This document shows, piece by piece, positions 18,831 through 27,933 of a stretch of 64,000 nt of DNA (position 1 is its first letter; the number at the start of each line of letters is the position of its first letter). This stretch comes from Paraoerskovia sediminicola (GTDB taxonomy: Bacteria; Actinomycetota; Actinomycetes; Actinomycetales; Cellulomonadaceae), in contig NZ_AP027729.1 in the NCBI RefSeq assembly GCF_030296575.1, positions 806,001 to 870,000 of the forward strand, in the 5' to 3' direction. The notes under the pieces are model-generated. The model was given only the letters and a program-made list of their open reading frames with translations, was not told the DNA's origin and ran no database searches. The position numbers were made by a program, and so were the translations under genes.

Positions 18831-20234
18831 TCACGCGGGGACGCCGCGCCGCGACCGCCGGGCGAGCCCGCGCAGGAGCAGCACCAGGTAGACCGCGACG
18901 AGGGCCGACGCCCCCCAGGCCAGACCGGAGTACGACGTCACGGCGATCACGACTCCCGCGAGGACGCCGCCGACGGCACCGCCGGCGTTCATCAGCAGGT
19001 CCGAGAGCCCTTGCACGGCGGTCCGCGACCCGGTGGTGGCGTCCACGAGGAGCGCCGACCCGGCGATCATGCCGCACGACCAGCCGAGCCCGAGGAGCAC
19101 GAGCCCGACGGTGAGACGCACGGAGTCGTCGCTCGGGGCGCCCGCCACGGTGACCGCCGAGACGAGCAGCAGGACCGGCCCCAGGACGAGGACCTGGGCG
19201 TGACCCCAGCGGTCGGCGAGCCACCCGATCACAGGGCTGAGGGCGTACATGCCCGCGATGTGCGCGCTGATGACGATCCCGATCACCTGCAGGCTCGCGC
19301 CCCCGTGGCCCATGTGGACGGGGGTCATCGACATGAGCCCGACCATCACCGTGTGCCCGAGCACGATGCCTCCCAGCGCGACCTGCGCCGTCGGGGACGC
19401 CCGCACCGCGGCCCACCCCTCGCGCAGCTCGTCCCGGAGCGTGGGGCCCTGGGGAGCAGCGGTGTCGGACGGCGCAGCGACCCCCGGCAGTCCTGTCACC
19501 CCGGTGTCGCCCGCAGCCGCACCGGCGGGGGCAGCCGGACCGGCCCCCGTGCCCGGAGCGCCCGCCCGCAGCACCTGGAGCGGGTCCGGCCGCAGGGCCA
19601 CCGCCACGACGAGCCCGGCGGCGACGAACGCTCCGGCGGCGAAGACGTACGGGAAGGCCGTCGGCGCGGTCCCGGACGAGCCGCCGCCCGCGGTCGCCAT
19701 GCCGAGCCGGCGGCCGAGGTCGTTCATGACGGGCGCGACGTTCGGCCCCAGCACGGACCCGATCGTCGTGGCCCAGATGACGATCGACAGGTCGGTCGCC
19801 CGGCGGGCCGGCGTCGCCAGGTCCGTCGCGGCGAAGCGAGAGGCCAGGGCCGTTGCGCTCCCGGCGCCGAAGAGCAGCATGGACACGAGCAGCAGCGGCC
19901 AGCTCCCCACCGAGGTGGAGAGCACCGCCAGGACGGCTCCGGCCGCGGCGGTGGCGTAGCCCGCGGCCACGGACGGACGCCGACCGCGCGCGGAGGCCAG
20001 CCGTGCGAGCGGCAGCGCGGCCAGCGCCGCGCCCACGACGGAGGAGGTCTGCGCGAGCCCGGCGACGACGTCCGACCCCGAGAGCTGCGCCGCGATCAGC
20101 GGGCTGACCGAGATCCCGGTGGCCACACCGATGCCGCCCAGCACCTGGGAGACGGCGAGGACGACGACGGTCCGCCGCTGCACCCGGACCACGGCCCGCT
20201 CGCCGGGCAGGCCTTCGTTCGTCGTCGCATCCAC
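18831..20234 (-). CDS. MFS transporter, third gene of the flavin operon
   Basis: A 467-residue, 12-helix major facilitator protein. The conserved loop between helices 2 and 3 reads LPLARLASARGRRPSVAAGY, and the second half contains SPVIGWLADRWGHAQVL. A long Gly/Ala/Pro-rich cytoplasmic linker (about residues 235-275) joins the two six-helix halves. It starts 9 bp after the FAD oxidoreductase stop, so it should share the transcript headed by the flavin reductase and the operator at 22270. Drug/metabolite efflux or uptake of the pathway substrate are both possible. Confidence 0.8.
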   Translation of the reverse strand: MDATTNEGLPGERAVVRVQRRTVVVLAVSQVLGGIGVATGISVSPLIAAQLSGSDVVAGLAQTSSVVGAALAALPLARLASARGRRPSVAAGYATAAAGAVLAVLSTSVGSWPLLLVSMLLFGAGSATALASRFAATDLATPARRATDLSIVIWATTIGSVLGPNVAPVMNDLGRRLGMATAGGGSSGTAPTAFPYVFAAGAFVAAGLVVAVALRPDPLQVLRAGAPGTGAGPAAPAGAAAGDTGVTGLPGVAAPSDTAAPQGPTLRDELREGWAAVRASPTAQVALGGIVLGHTVMVGLMSMTPVHMGHGGASLQVIGIVISAHIAGMYALSPVIGWLADRWGHAQVLVLGPVLLLVSAVTVAGAPSDDSVRLTVGLVLLGLGWSCGMIAGSALLVDATTGSRTAVQGLSDLLMNAGGAVGGVLAGVVIAVTSYSGLAWGASALVAVYLVLLLRGLARRSRRGVPA

Positions 20235-20243
20235 ACCCGGAGC

Positions 20244-21770
20244 CTAGGACGCCTGCGGGTGAGGCGGGCCCTCCGTGACCCCGAGGGGCTGCCCGGCGGA
20301 TCCCGCGACGGACCGATCGGCCCGGGTCTCGAGCGGACCCGCGACGAGGCCGTCCGGGTCGAGCCTCGCCCGGACCGCGGCGATCGAGTCGAGCACCCCG
20401 GGCCGGAAGCACGAGGGGAGGAGCTCCGGCGTCCGCCGCAGGTCGAGCTCTCCCACGTAGTGACCGGCCCACCAGGGTCGGACGGCGTCCAGCACCTGTC
20501 CCGGCCAGGCACGGTTGGCCTCGTCGTCCTGGCCCGGCGCCCATGCCGCGTACGCAGCGACGGTGATCGTCCCGAGCGGGAGGTACGCCATGTCGCGGGC
20601 GGGCGGCTCCGCCCGCCGGTACGACGCCGAGCTCACGAGGACCGAGTTGTGCGCGGACGGTGCCGCCCCGACCGTGGCGAGCAACGGGGGGACGACCGTG
20701 GAGTAGGAGGTGTCCGTCCAGGCCTGCTGCGCGGCCATCCCGAGCCCGGGCGGGAGGGTCTGGGCGTCGAGCATCGACGGGATGTCGGTCGGGGCGCGGT
20801 CGATGCGCAGCGCAGACTCGGGTGCTCCACGGAGCACCTGCCGCGCGAGGGTCTCTGCCGCGGCCGGGCTCGCGCAGAACGCCGTCGCCGACACGGTGAC
20901 CGTGGAGCCGTCGGTGAGGTGCGCGTGCTGCCCGCCACGCGGGGCGAGGTAGACCGTGAGCTCGATCTCCGGCGGGACGGACTCGCGGAGGCGGTCGGCC
21001 CAGGCGCAGGCCTCGGCGACGTCACGCCCGTCGAAGACCGCGACGGAGCGCACGACCGCAGGTCTCGGCCGCAGGTGCAGCTCGAACGCGGTGACGACCC
21101 CGGGGAACCCGGGGCCCGCGCCGCGCAGCGCTGCGAACGCCTCCGGGTCTGTCGTGCGGTCGATCCGGTGGGTGCCCGGGCCTGCCACCGCGGAGCCGGC
21201 AGGCCCGCCCGGGAGCACGACGTCCGCCGCGCGGATGCTCTCGGCGGCGCTGCCCCACACGCCCTGGTTCCAGCCGTTGCCCCCAGCGAGCAGGAATCCC
21301 CCGAGTCCGACGGTCGCCTTGTGCCCGACGGGGAACGCGAGACCCTCGGTGTGCAGCGCCTGCGCGAGCGCCAGCGAGGTCACCCCGGCGCCGACCCGCG
21401 CGGTCCGCGTGCCGCGGTCGACCTCGATCGAGTCGAGCCCGGAGAGATCGAGGACGACGGCTCCCTCGCGGAACGCGGTGAACGACAGGCTGTGGCCGCC
21501 GCTGCGGACGCTGACGGGGCGCCCGCAGCGTCGCGCCCACCCGAGCGCCTCGGCGACGTCGGCGGGCGTGCGGACACGGACGAGGGCCCAGGGCCTCGTC
21601 GCGGGCACGACCCCGGATGCCGACAGCGCACGTCGCCGGCGCTCGTAGACGCCCTCCGGGCCGTCCACCGCGACGTCCCCCGGACGAGAGCTGTCGGGCC
21701 GGCGCAGGACGTCGAGGCCGACCGGTACCGGCGTGGCCGCCAGGGAGACGGGCATCCCGGCCACCGTCAC
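20244..21770 (-). CDS. FAD-binding oxidoreductase, BBE-like (PCMH FAD domain)
   Basis: A 508-residue flavoprotein of the berberine-bridge-enzyme-like/6-hydroxynicotine-oxidase group. The FAD domain shows VRVRTPADVAEALGWARRCGRPVSVRSGGHSLSF; the His in SGGHS is the usual covalent FAD attachment site. GLGGFLLAGGNGWNQGVWG and GAGPGFPGVVTAFEL complete the FAD-binding pattern. The GTG at 21770 overlaps the flavin reductase stop (GTGA), so the two are translationally coupled. These oxidases use oxygen to oxidise alcohols, sugars or N-heterocycles; with deaminases and a creatininase nearby, a heterocyclic substrate is plausible but not shown. Confidence 0.8.
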   Translation of the reverse strand: MTVAGMPVSLAATPVPVGLDVLRRPDSSRPGDVAVDGPEGVYERRRRALSASGVVPATRPWALVRVRTPADVAEALGWARRCGRPVSVRSGGHSLSFTAFREGAVVLDLSGLDSIEVDRGTRTARVGAGVTSLALAQALHTEGLAFPVGHKATVGLGGFLLAGGNGWNQGVWGSAAESIRAADVVLPGGPAGSAVAGPGTHRIDRTTDPEAFAALRGAGPGFPGVVTAFELHLRPRPAVVRSVAVFDGRDVAEACAWADRLRESVPPEIELTVYLAPRGGQHAHLTDGSTVTVSATAFCASPAAAETLARQVLRGAPESALRIDRAPTDIPSMLDAQTLPPGLGMAAQQAWTDTSYSTVVPPLLATVGAAPSAHNSVLVSSASYRRAEPPARDMAYLPLGTITVAAYAAWAPGQDDEANRAWPGQVLDAVRPWWAGHYVGELDLRRTPELLPSCFRPGVLDSIAAVRARLDPDGLVAGPLETRADRSVAGSAGQPLGVTEGPPHPQAS

Positions 21771-22288
21771 GGGATCTCCGTGGGCATCCCCACCTGGTGG
21801 AAGCCCCGCTCGAAGTAGACGAGGCCGCGCGGCTCGTGCCGGCGACCCGAGGTGACGCCGACGACCTGGCCGATCAGCAGGATGTGGTCGCCCGCCTCGA
21901 CGGTGTCCCAGTGCTCGCACTCCACGACGTAGCGGGCGTCGCCCGTGAGCACCGGGGTGCCCCGCTCGGTCTCGTCGACGTCGAGCCCGGCGAACTTGTC
22001 GGTCGACCTCGACGCGAAGACTCCTGCCGTCTCCGCGCGGTCGTGCCGGAGCACCTGGACCGCGAACGCCGACGCATCGAGCAGCGCCGGGAGCGACCGG
22101 CTGGTCCGGCCCACGGCGACGCCGATCAGGGGCGGGTCCATGCTCACGCTCATCACGGCGGTGGTCGTGAGCCCGACGGGACCGGACTCGCCCCTCGTCG
22201 TCACGACGCACACGCCACTGGCCAGTCCTGCCATCGCGTCCCGGAACCCGGTGAGAACCCCTGGGAGCGATGTTGATGTCATCAACAT
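21767..22288 (-). CDS. Flavin reductase (HpaC/RutF-like)
   Basis: A 173-residue FMN-binding split-barrel reductase. Signature stretches are FRDAMAGLASGVCVVTTRGESGPVGLTTTAVMSVSMDPPLIGVAVG and VVECEHWDTVEAGDHILLIGQV. The family supplies reduced FMN/FAD to a monooxygenase using NAD(P)H. No classical monooxygenase partner is adjacent; the coupled gene downstream is a covalent-flavin oxidase, which should not need one. The start ATG at 22288 lies inside the palindromic operator, so the regulator would cover the translation start region; an in-frame ATG at 22282 is an alternative. Confidence 0.83.
   Translation of the reverse strand: MLMTSTSLPGVLTGFRDAMAGLASGVCVVTTRGESGPVGLTTTAVMSVSMDPPLIGVAVGRTSRSLPALLDASAFAVQVLRHDRAETAGVFASRSTDKFAGLDVDETERGTPVLTGDARYVVECEHWDTVEAGDHILLIGQVVGVTSGRRHEPRGLVYFERGFHQVGMPTEIP
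22270..22288. promoter_or_regulatory. Perfect 19-bp palindrome, probable operator of the XRE-cupin regulator
   Basis: ATGTTGATG-T-CATCAACAT, nine perfect base pairs around one central T. It overlaps the flavin reductase start and lies 102 bp upstream of the divergent regulator gene. A related site with the same TGT-N11-ACA frame occurs at 31166-31186 before the other operon. A third, weaker TGT-N10-ACA lies across the regulator's own start at 22381-22396. Confidence 0.65.
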
Positions 22289-22389
22289 TTGTCCATCATC
22301 ACCCCCTGGTGTTTCCCTCCCGTGAACGCCGTGTCGGAATCCTGTTACACCTGCCCGCAGCGCTCGTCGGGGGCATAGATTGTGCTGAC

Positions 22390-22998
22390 ATGAACACTCC
22401 TCGGGCCACGGCGCCGCCACGGGCAGGGGCGAGCCTCGACTCGACCGTCGTCTCGCTCGGCGCGAGGATCCGGGACCTCCGCAGGGCTCAGGGGACGACG
22501 CTCGTCGAGCTCGCAGCCGAGACCGGCCTGTCCCACTCCTTCATCAGCCAGGTCGAGCGCGGACTGGCCAGACTGAGCATGTCGTCGCTGTTCCGCGTCG
22601 CCCAGGCGCTCGGCACCACCCAGCACGAGCTCCTCGCGGGCGACGCACCGGCGTCCGGCGGAGCGCACACCATCGTGCGACGGACCGAGGACTCCCCCGC
22701 CTCCGTGGGCGACGGCGGGGTGCGCGCCCTCGCGCACGGGGCCAGTTACACCTTCGTCCCGCTCGAGTTCTCCGGGTCGTCGACGGACCTCGGCGAGTAC
22801 TGGGCGCACGACGAGGGCGAGTTCGCCTACGTCGTCCTCGGGAACGTCGTGATCGACCTGGACGGTGCGGTCGAGGTGCTCGCCCCCGGCGACTCGACGT
22901 TCTACGCCGGGGGCGTCGGGCACCGCTGGGCGAGCGCGGACGGCGAACCGTACCGGGTGCTCGTCGTCAAGGAGCGGAGCCCGCGAGACGCTCCCTGA
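22390..22998 (+). CDS. XRE-family regulator with C-terminal cupin sensor domain
   Basis: A 202-residue regulator. Residues about 22-78 form a lambda-repressor-like HTH (LGARIRDLRRAQGTTLVELAAETGLSHSFISQVERG), and residues about 130-198 a small cupin (HDEGEFAYVVLGNVVIDLDGAVEVLAPGDSTFYAGGVGHRWAS) that probably binds the inducer. This XRE-cupin architecture typically controls amine, amino acid or heterocycle catabolism. It sits between the two operons it probably controls. TAGATT at 22376-22381 is 8 nt before the ATG, so the transcript may be leaderless. Its last 32 bp overlap, antisense, the end of the amidohydrolase gene. Confidence 0.85.
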   Translation: MNTPRATAPPRAGASLDSTVVSLGARIRDLRRAQGTTLVELAAETGLSHSFISQVERGLARLSMSSLFRVAQALGTTQHELLAGDAPASGGAHTIVRRTEDSPASVGDGGVRALAHGASYTFVPLEFSGSSTDLGEYWAHDEGEFAYVVLGNVVIDLDGAVEVLAPGDSTFYAGGVGHRWASADGEPYRVLVVKERSPRDAP

Positions 22999-24361
22999 GC
23001 GCCGCCGCGACCTCCCGCTCGTCGTGCTCGACGAGCTCGCCGTCCCGCACGACGACGCGGCCACCCACGACCACGTGCCGCGGTCTGCGTCCCGGCGACG
23101 CCCAGAGCAGGCCCGCTACCGGGTCCGCGACGCCAGCGTCCGCGACCCCACCGACGTCCCACACGCACAGGTCGGCGCGAGCCCCGGCGCGCAGGTGCCC
23201 CAGGTCGTCGCGGCCGAGCCCCGCCGCGGAGCCCTCGGTCGCCGCGGCGAGCACCTCTCGCGCCTCGAGGGAGCGCCCGACGAGCGGCGCCACCTGCATC
23301 GCGAGCCGGGCGTCGGCCAGCAGGTGCCCGCCGTCGTTGCTGCCCCCGCCGCTCGTACCGAGGCCGACGGTGATCCCCGCGTCGGTGAGCGCTGCAACGG
23401 GCGCGACACCCCACCCCATCGGCAGGTCGCAGCCGGGTGCGTGGGTGGCCGACACGCCGGCCTCCGCGAGCCGGTCGATCTCGTCGGGGGTCACCGCGCA
23501 CAGGTGCGCGAGCGTGACGTCCGGAGCCAGCCAGCCCCACGCCTCGAGGAGGTCGATCGGACGCTTCCCGTAGCGCTCGAGAGCGATCGCGACGTCGACC
23601 TGCTCGTTCGCCTGGGTCCGGCGGCGAAGCCCGCGGGCGGCCGCCACCTCGCCCATGAGCCGGAACGTCTGCTCGCCGTCGCTGTGCACGCCGGCAGGTC
23701 CGACCGCGACCTGGAGCCCGCCGTCGGCAGCGACCCCGCCCGGCTCCCCGCCGACCAGCGCGGTCGCGACGAGGTCGGCGCTGCGCGCGGCGGTCGCGGG
23801 GTCGTCGCGGGCCGAGCCGCGCACCAGCACGAGCCGTCCGCCGATCGCGGCAGCGGCCCCGGCCGTCGCGAGCGCGAGCCCCACCGTCTCCTCGGGCGCC
23901 ATGCCCGCGGGCCAGGTGAGGTGATGGTCGGCGATGGTGGTCACGCCGCAGAGCAGGCCTTCTGCGACCCCGACCCGGGCTGCGGCGTCGAGCGTCGTCG
24001 GGGTCACCCCGACGCGGTCGTAGGCGGCGGCCATGGTCGGCAGCCACTGCGCCATCGGGACACCCCTGGTCCCCGGCAGGGTGCGGAACGCCGACTGGAG
24101 CAGGTGCGCGTGCGCGTTCACGAGGCCTGCGGTCACGATGCAGCCGGTCGCGTCGAGCTCCTCCGTGGGGCCGGATGCCGCGGCGTAGCGCCCCGGGCCG
24201 GTGTCCGTCCCCGCCGGGCGGGCTGCGCTCGCCGCGGCCGCCTGCCCCACCGACGCGACCCTGCCTCCGACCACGCGCACGTCGCCGGGTACCTCGTGCG
24301 TCCGGTCGACGACGACGGTCGATGCTCCACGCACGACCAGGGAGCGCGCGCCGTCCGTCAT
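22967..24361 (-). CDS. Amidohydrolase of the 8-oxoguanine deaminase/TrzN-like branch with altered metal ligands
   Basis: A 464-residue TIM-barrel amidohydrolase, last gene of the operon. The first metal pair is normal (NAHAHLLQ, His84/His86), as is His286 in LAHLCAVTPDEI, and the alignment-defining stretch ERYGKRPIDLLEAWGWLAPDV matches the 8-oxoguanine deaminase group. But the usual HxHxxE is RTQANEQ (His replaced by Gln250) and the usual catalytic Asp of GxDGxxSND is Ser337 in GTSGGGSND. So it has either a different metal centre or no hydrolase activity. The ATG overlaps the creatininase stop (ATGA); the 3' end overlaps the convergent regulator gene. Confidence 0.8.
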   Translation of the reverse strand: MTDGARSLVVRGASTVVVDRTHEVPGDVRVVGGRVASVGQAAAASAARPAGTDTGPGRYAAASGPTEELDATGCIVTAGLVNAHAHLLQSAFRTLPGTRGVPMAQWLPTMAAAYDRVGVTPTTLDAAARVGVAEGLLCGVTTIADHHLTWPAGMAPEETVGLALATAGAAAAIGGRLVLVRGSARDDPATAARSADLVATALVGGEPGGVAADGGLQVAVGPAGVHSDGEQTFRLMGEVAAARGLRRRTQANEQVDVAIALERYGKRPIDLLEAWGWLAPDVTLAHLCAVTPDEIDRLAEAGVSATHAPGCDLPMGWGVAPVAALTDAGITVGLGTSGGGSNDGGHLLADARLAMQVAPLVGRSLEAREVLAAATEGSAAGLGRDDLGHLRAGARADLCVWDVGGVADAGVADPVAGLLWASPGRRPRHVVVGGRVVVRDGELVEHDEREVAAALRERLAGSAP

Positions 24362-25158
24362 CGCGGGGTGAACGTCGAGGCCTCGACGATGACGCGCGCG
24401 AGCTGGTCGACGGCAGCCTCGAACTGCACCTTGCCGATGTCGGCGGTGGCGGTCGTCGGGTCACCGACGTGGCCGTCGGGCCCGAAGTCGTCCGAGAGCC
24501 AGCCGAACGAGACGGGCTTGCCGAAGCCGATGTGCTCGTACGCGAGCAGGTTCTCGGGCACCCGCCGTTCGGCGAGCTCCATGTGCACGAGCTCCGGTCG
24601 CAGGTGCAGCATGAACGAGGTCTCCGAGTGACCGCCGTGCACCCCGAGACCGTGCTCGCCGTCGCCGGACGTCGTCCCGCCCTGGTCGGTGGGGACCGAC
24701 AGGTGCGAGAAGAAGGTCTGGAGACCGAACCGCCGTCGCAGCTCGCGGTTGGCGACCTGTCCCAGCGCGGAGTTCCCGCCGTGTCCGTTGACGAAGAGCA
24801 GCCGCGTGATGCCCGACGTCTGCAACGAGCGGCCGATGTCGACGAGCACGCGCATGAGCGTGTCCCACGACAGCCAGATGGTGCCGGGCGACCAGGCGTG
24901 CTCGTCCGACTTCGTGTACGCGAGCCCTTCGAGGAGCACCACGGACGCCACACCTGCCGAGGCGACCGACGCGACCGCCGCCTCGGCGGTCTCCGTGGAG
25001 GTCACGTAGTCGGTCGAGACCGGCAGGTGCGGGCCGTGCTGCTCAATGGCGCCGAGCGGGAGCACGGCGACCGTGTCCTTCGGCAGCGCCTCGATCTCCC
25101 GGAAGGTCATGTCCATGAAGCGGGGCGCGCGCGGGCGCGCGGGTGTCTGGGTCATCAT
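24358..25158 (-). CDS. Creatininase-family amidohydrolase
   Basis: A 266-residue metal-dependent hydrolase. Family ligands are visible: GAIEQHGPHLPVSTD (Glu39, His41, Asp50), LFVNGHGGN (His126) and HGGHSETS (Glu179). Members open cyclic amidines or amides (creatinine, formamidopyrimidines) or act in mycofactocin maturation; the rest of a mycofactocin locus is absent. Overlapping stop/start codons on both sides tie it to the FAD-linked oxidase and the downstream amidohydrolase, so it should act on an intermediate of the same pathway. The substrate is not identifiable. Confidence 0.87.
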   Translation of the reverse strand: MMTQTPARPRAPRFMDMTFREIEALPKDTVAVLPLGAIEQHGPHLPVSTDYVTSTETAEAAVASVASAGVASVVLLEGLAYTKSDEHAWSPGTIWLSWDTLMRVLVDIGRSLQTSGITRLLFVNGHGGNSALGQVANRELRRRFGLQTFFSHLSVPTDQGGTTSGDGEHGLGVHGGHSETSFMLHLRPELVHMELAERRVPENLLAYEHIGFGKPVSFGWLSDDFGPDGHVGDPTTATADIGKVQFEAAVDQLARVIVEASTFTPR

Positions 25159-26501
25159 CGGACTCCGATATTCACGCGCGTGTCGGCAGGCGCGTCGGCG
25201 ACGAGCTTGCCCGGGTTGAGCAGGCCCTTGGGGTCGGTCGTGCGGGCGGTGGCGCGGGCGAGCTCGACGTTGCGGTCCACGAACCACTGGTGCGGCGAGT
25301 GGACGCCGAGCCCGGTCGCTTCGAGCCGCGGGATCCCGTCGAGCACGTGCTCCTCGTCGATGTACGGCGCGACCACCATGGCGAGCGGCGCGGTGCCCAT
25401 GAGCTCCAGGTGCAGGTGGACCTCGCCGTCGTACGCGGCGCGGACGTCGTCCGGCGCCTCCCAGTGGGCCCGGCCCCCGGTCTCCATGTGGAACCAGGTG
25501 CGGTCGGGGTGCGCCTTCTGGAGGAAGAAGACGGGGTGGTTGTACGACATCGACGAGACCTTGTCGCACTGCTCGTAGTCGTCGAGGGTGGCGACGACGG
25601 AGCCTCCGGCGGCCCGGACCCGCTCGAGGATCTGCGGCACGGTCGACGACTCGGCGATGACCCGCAGGCTGTGCTGCGTCGGGTCGAGGTCGACCGGCGC
25701 GGGCAGCGAGGGGACGAGCGCCGGCTCGTCGCCCGAGGCGAGCCGGGGCAGCACGGGCAGGTCGAGCAAGGAACGGTGGACCTCCGTCATCGCAGCCCAC
25801 GAGCCGAAGGACGCGTAGACCGCGGTCCAGTCGCGTGCGGGGTCGGTCTCGATCTCGACCTCGACGACGACGCCGGTCACGCCGTAGGCGTGGACGTACG
25901 GGGTGACGTCGTCCCCGCGGACGGTGAAGGTCGACCCGGTCCCGTCCATGGGGGCGACGGTCACCGCACGGACGTACCCGTCCGTCGTCGTCCCCCGTTG
26001 GATCGTTCCCGTGCCGGCGCTCCCGCCGCCGACGAAGCCGCCGATCGTCGTGCCCTTGGTCGACGGGTAGATCCAGATGTCCCGGCCCGCCTCGCGGGCG
26101 ACCGTGTCGATCACCGAGATCTTCGCCCCGGCGCCCGCGGTGATGCTCCCGTCGTCGTTCACGACGATCGTGTCGAGCGCGCGCAGGTCGAGCACGATGC
26201 CACCGTCGAACGGTGTCGCCTGACCGTAGTTCCCGGTGCCGGAGCCTCGGGGCGTCACCGGCACGTCGTGGGCGTAGGCCGCCGCGAGGACCGCGGCGAC
26301 CTCCGCGTTCGTCCGGGGCCTGACGACGGCGTCCGCCAGGTACCGCCCGGCCGGCACCTTCTCCTGGAGCACCGGGGACATGCGGGACCAGTCCGAGGAC
26401 ATCTTGAGCACGAGCTCGGGGTCGGTGGAGACCAGCTCGGCGCCGAGCTCGTCGACGATCTGTGCCGTGGCGGTGCGGGTTCTCTCAGCGATCGTGCTCA
26501 T
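25155..26501 (-). CDS. FAD-linked oxidase (GlcD/vanillyl-alcohol-oxidase type)
   Basis: A 448-residue flavoprotein. The PCMH-type FAD domain shows VVRPRTNAEVAAVLAAAYAHDVPVTPRGSGTGNYGQATPFDGG and PSTKGTTIGGFVGGGSAGTGTIQRG; the C-terminus ends ARTTDPKGLLNPGKLV, the GlcD-type motif. It is the second flavin oxidase of the cluster, different in subtype from the BBE-like one at 20244. It probably oxidises an alcohol or 2-hydroxy acid. It sits between the transporter binding protein and the creatininase, whose start overlaps its stop. Confidence 0.84.
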   Translation of the reverse strand: MSTIAERTRTATAQIVDELGAELVSTDPELVLKMSSDWSRMSPVLQEKVPAGRYLADAVVRPRTNAEVAAVLAAAYAHDVPVTPRGSGTGNYGQATPFDGGIVLDLRALDTIVVNDDGSITAGAGAKISVIDTVAREAGRDIWIYPSTKGTTIGGFVGGGSAGTGTIQRGTTTDGYVRAVTVAPMDGTGSTFTVRGDDVTPYVHAYGVTGVVVEVEIETDPARDWTAVYASFGSWAAMTEVHRSLLDLPVLPRLASGDEPALVPSLPAPVDLDPTQHSLRVIAESSTVPQILERVRAAGGSVVATLDDYEQCDKVSSMSYNHPVFFLQKAHPDRTWFHMETGGRAHWEAPDDVRAAYDGEVHLHLELMGTAPLAMVVAPYIDEEHVLDGIPRLEATGLGVHSPHQWFVDRNVELARATARTTDPKGLLNPGKLVADAPADTRVNIGVR

Positions 26502-26595
26502 GTCGTCCTCCGACGGGTGGTCCGGCTGGCTTCGTTCTCGTCGTGCGGGTGGTGGCCCGGCGCACCGTCCGAGGTGCGCCGGGCCGTACGGGTCG

Positions 26596-27786
26596 TCAGC
26601 CCAGCGAGATCGACGGGTCGATGAACTCGTTGGAGTAGAGCGACTCGGGGTCGACGTCGGCGTCCGGGATCGACCCGGCGTCGACGAGGATCGGCCCGAA
26701 GGTGTCGACGATCTCCTTCATCCGGTCGGGGTCGAGCTGACCGAACACACCGGAGGCCGGGTCGTCGGAGACGATCCCGAGGTCCTTGATCGTCTGGGCG
26801 GAGTACTCGGCGACGCCCTCGGAGTACGTCCACCCCGTCTGGTACTGGTCGACGAGGTCGACGATCAGCGCGTTGGTCGCCGCCGGGTCGTCCAGGTAGT
26901 CGATCTGCGCCTGCTGCATGATCGGGACGAGCTTCGTCAGGCAGTCCCGGTGCTCCTCGAGCTTGTCCGCGCGCACCACGAGCGGCTCGGGGTAGACGGA
27001 GTAGCCGACGTCGGCGAGCAGCTGGTAGCCCACGGGCTTGCCCCAGGCGTCGATCTCGTTCTCGTACACGTACGGCTCGGCCGTCGCGAAGCCCTGCTGG
27101 AGGATGCTCGGGTCCGAGACGAAGCGCTGCGGCGTGCCCTCGTAGCTGAGGTCGATCTGCGACTCCTCGATCAGTCCCTCGGACTCGAGGAGCCTCGGGA
27201 AGATGTCGCCCGAGCTAACGACCGGGTCCCCACCGGCAGCGGCCTCGGCGATCGTCGAGGCGCCGCCGTGGCTCTCCGGGTCCCACATGAGGATCTGCGG
27301 GCTCTTCGTGAGCTGCGAGACGACGGCTACGGTGGGCTGGTCGGCGGCAGCCACGATCGCGGCGTCGGTCGTGACGGCCCCGAGGAGGATGCTGTCGTCG
27401 AGATACATGAGCGACGGGACGGGCTGGAAGTTCACGTTCGGGCCGCCGGGCCGGACCTCGACCTGGACGCCCGTGTCGACGCCCTGGGCGATCAGGGATC
27501 CGGTGACGGTCTTGGCCCCGGTGTCGACCGTGTAGTCGTCGCCGACCAGGCTGTACATCGCTCCGTGCTCGGCCTCGGGCTGCCAGTCCTGCTGCAGCAC
27601 GACGGTCTCGGGGCAGACGCTCGCGAGGTCGAGCGGCCCGTCGACCTCGGCTGCGGCGGCGTCCGGGGCCGCCGACTCCGCGGAGCCGGCGTCCGTCGAG
27701 CCCGCAGGCTCGGCGTCGGCGCAGGCCGTGAGCCCGAGGACGGCGACGGCGACGAGCGCCCCGGTCGTGGTGAACCTTCTGTTCAT
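26596..27786 (-). CDS. ABC transporter substrate-binding lipoprotein, NMT1/THI5-like
   Basis: A 396-residue secreted solute-binding protein. The signal peptide ends in the lipobox LTACADAE (Cys21), so it is lipid-anchored outside the membrane. VVLQQDWQPEAEHGAMYSL is the hallmark of NMT1/THI5-like binding proteins, a group that includes transporters for pyrimidine precursors, riboflavin, taurine and nitrate. An acidic Ala/Ser linker follows the lipobox. GGAGAGATC precedes the ATG. It pairs with the permease and ATPase upstream. The ligand is unknown; the neighbouring deaminases suggest an N-heterocycle. Confidence 0.88.
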   Translation of the reverse strand: MNRRFTTTGALVAVAVLGLTACADAEPAGSTDAGSAESAAPDAAAAEVDGPLDLASVCPETVVLQQDWQPEAEHGAMYSLVGDDYTVDTGAKTVTGSLIAQGVDTGVQVEVRPGGPNVNFQPVPSLMYLDDSILLGAVTTDAAIVAAADQPTVAVVSQLTKSPQILMWDPESHGGASTIAEAAAGGDPVVSSGDIFPRLLESEGLIEESQIDLSYEGTPQRFVSDPSILQQGFATAEPYVYENEIDAWGKPVGYQLLADVGYSVYPEPLVVRADKLEEHRDCLTKLVPIMQQAQIDYLDDPAATNALIVDLVDQYQTGWTYSEGVAEYSAQTIKDLGIVSDDPASGVFGQLDPDRMKEIVDTFGPILVDAGSIPDADVDPESLYSNEFIDPSISLG

Positions 27787-27933
27787 GATCTCTCCAGTGC
27801 GTGAGGAGGGGTGGACGGGGCCGAGCGCACTCGGTCCCGGGCATGACTGAGCAGCGGGAACAGCGGTGGTGGGGACAGGTGGACGGTTGGCTCTGTGCCG
27901 AGGTGGCCGGCCGGCGGTGAAGGACGAGGAGGG

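Noticed and set aside
24358..25158. Creatininase-family gene as mycofactocin MftE
   Set aside because: No precursor peptide, radical-SAM enzyme or other mft gene is adjacent; the neighbours are transporters, oxidases and amidohydrolases.
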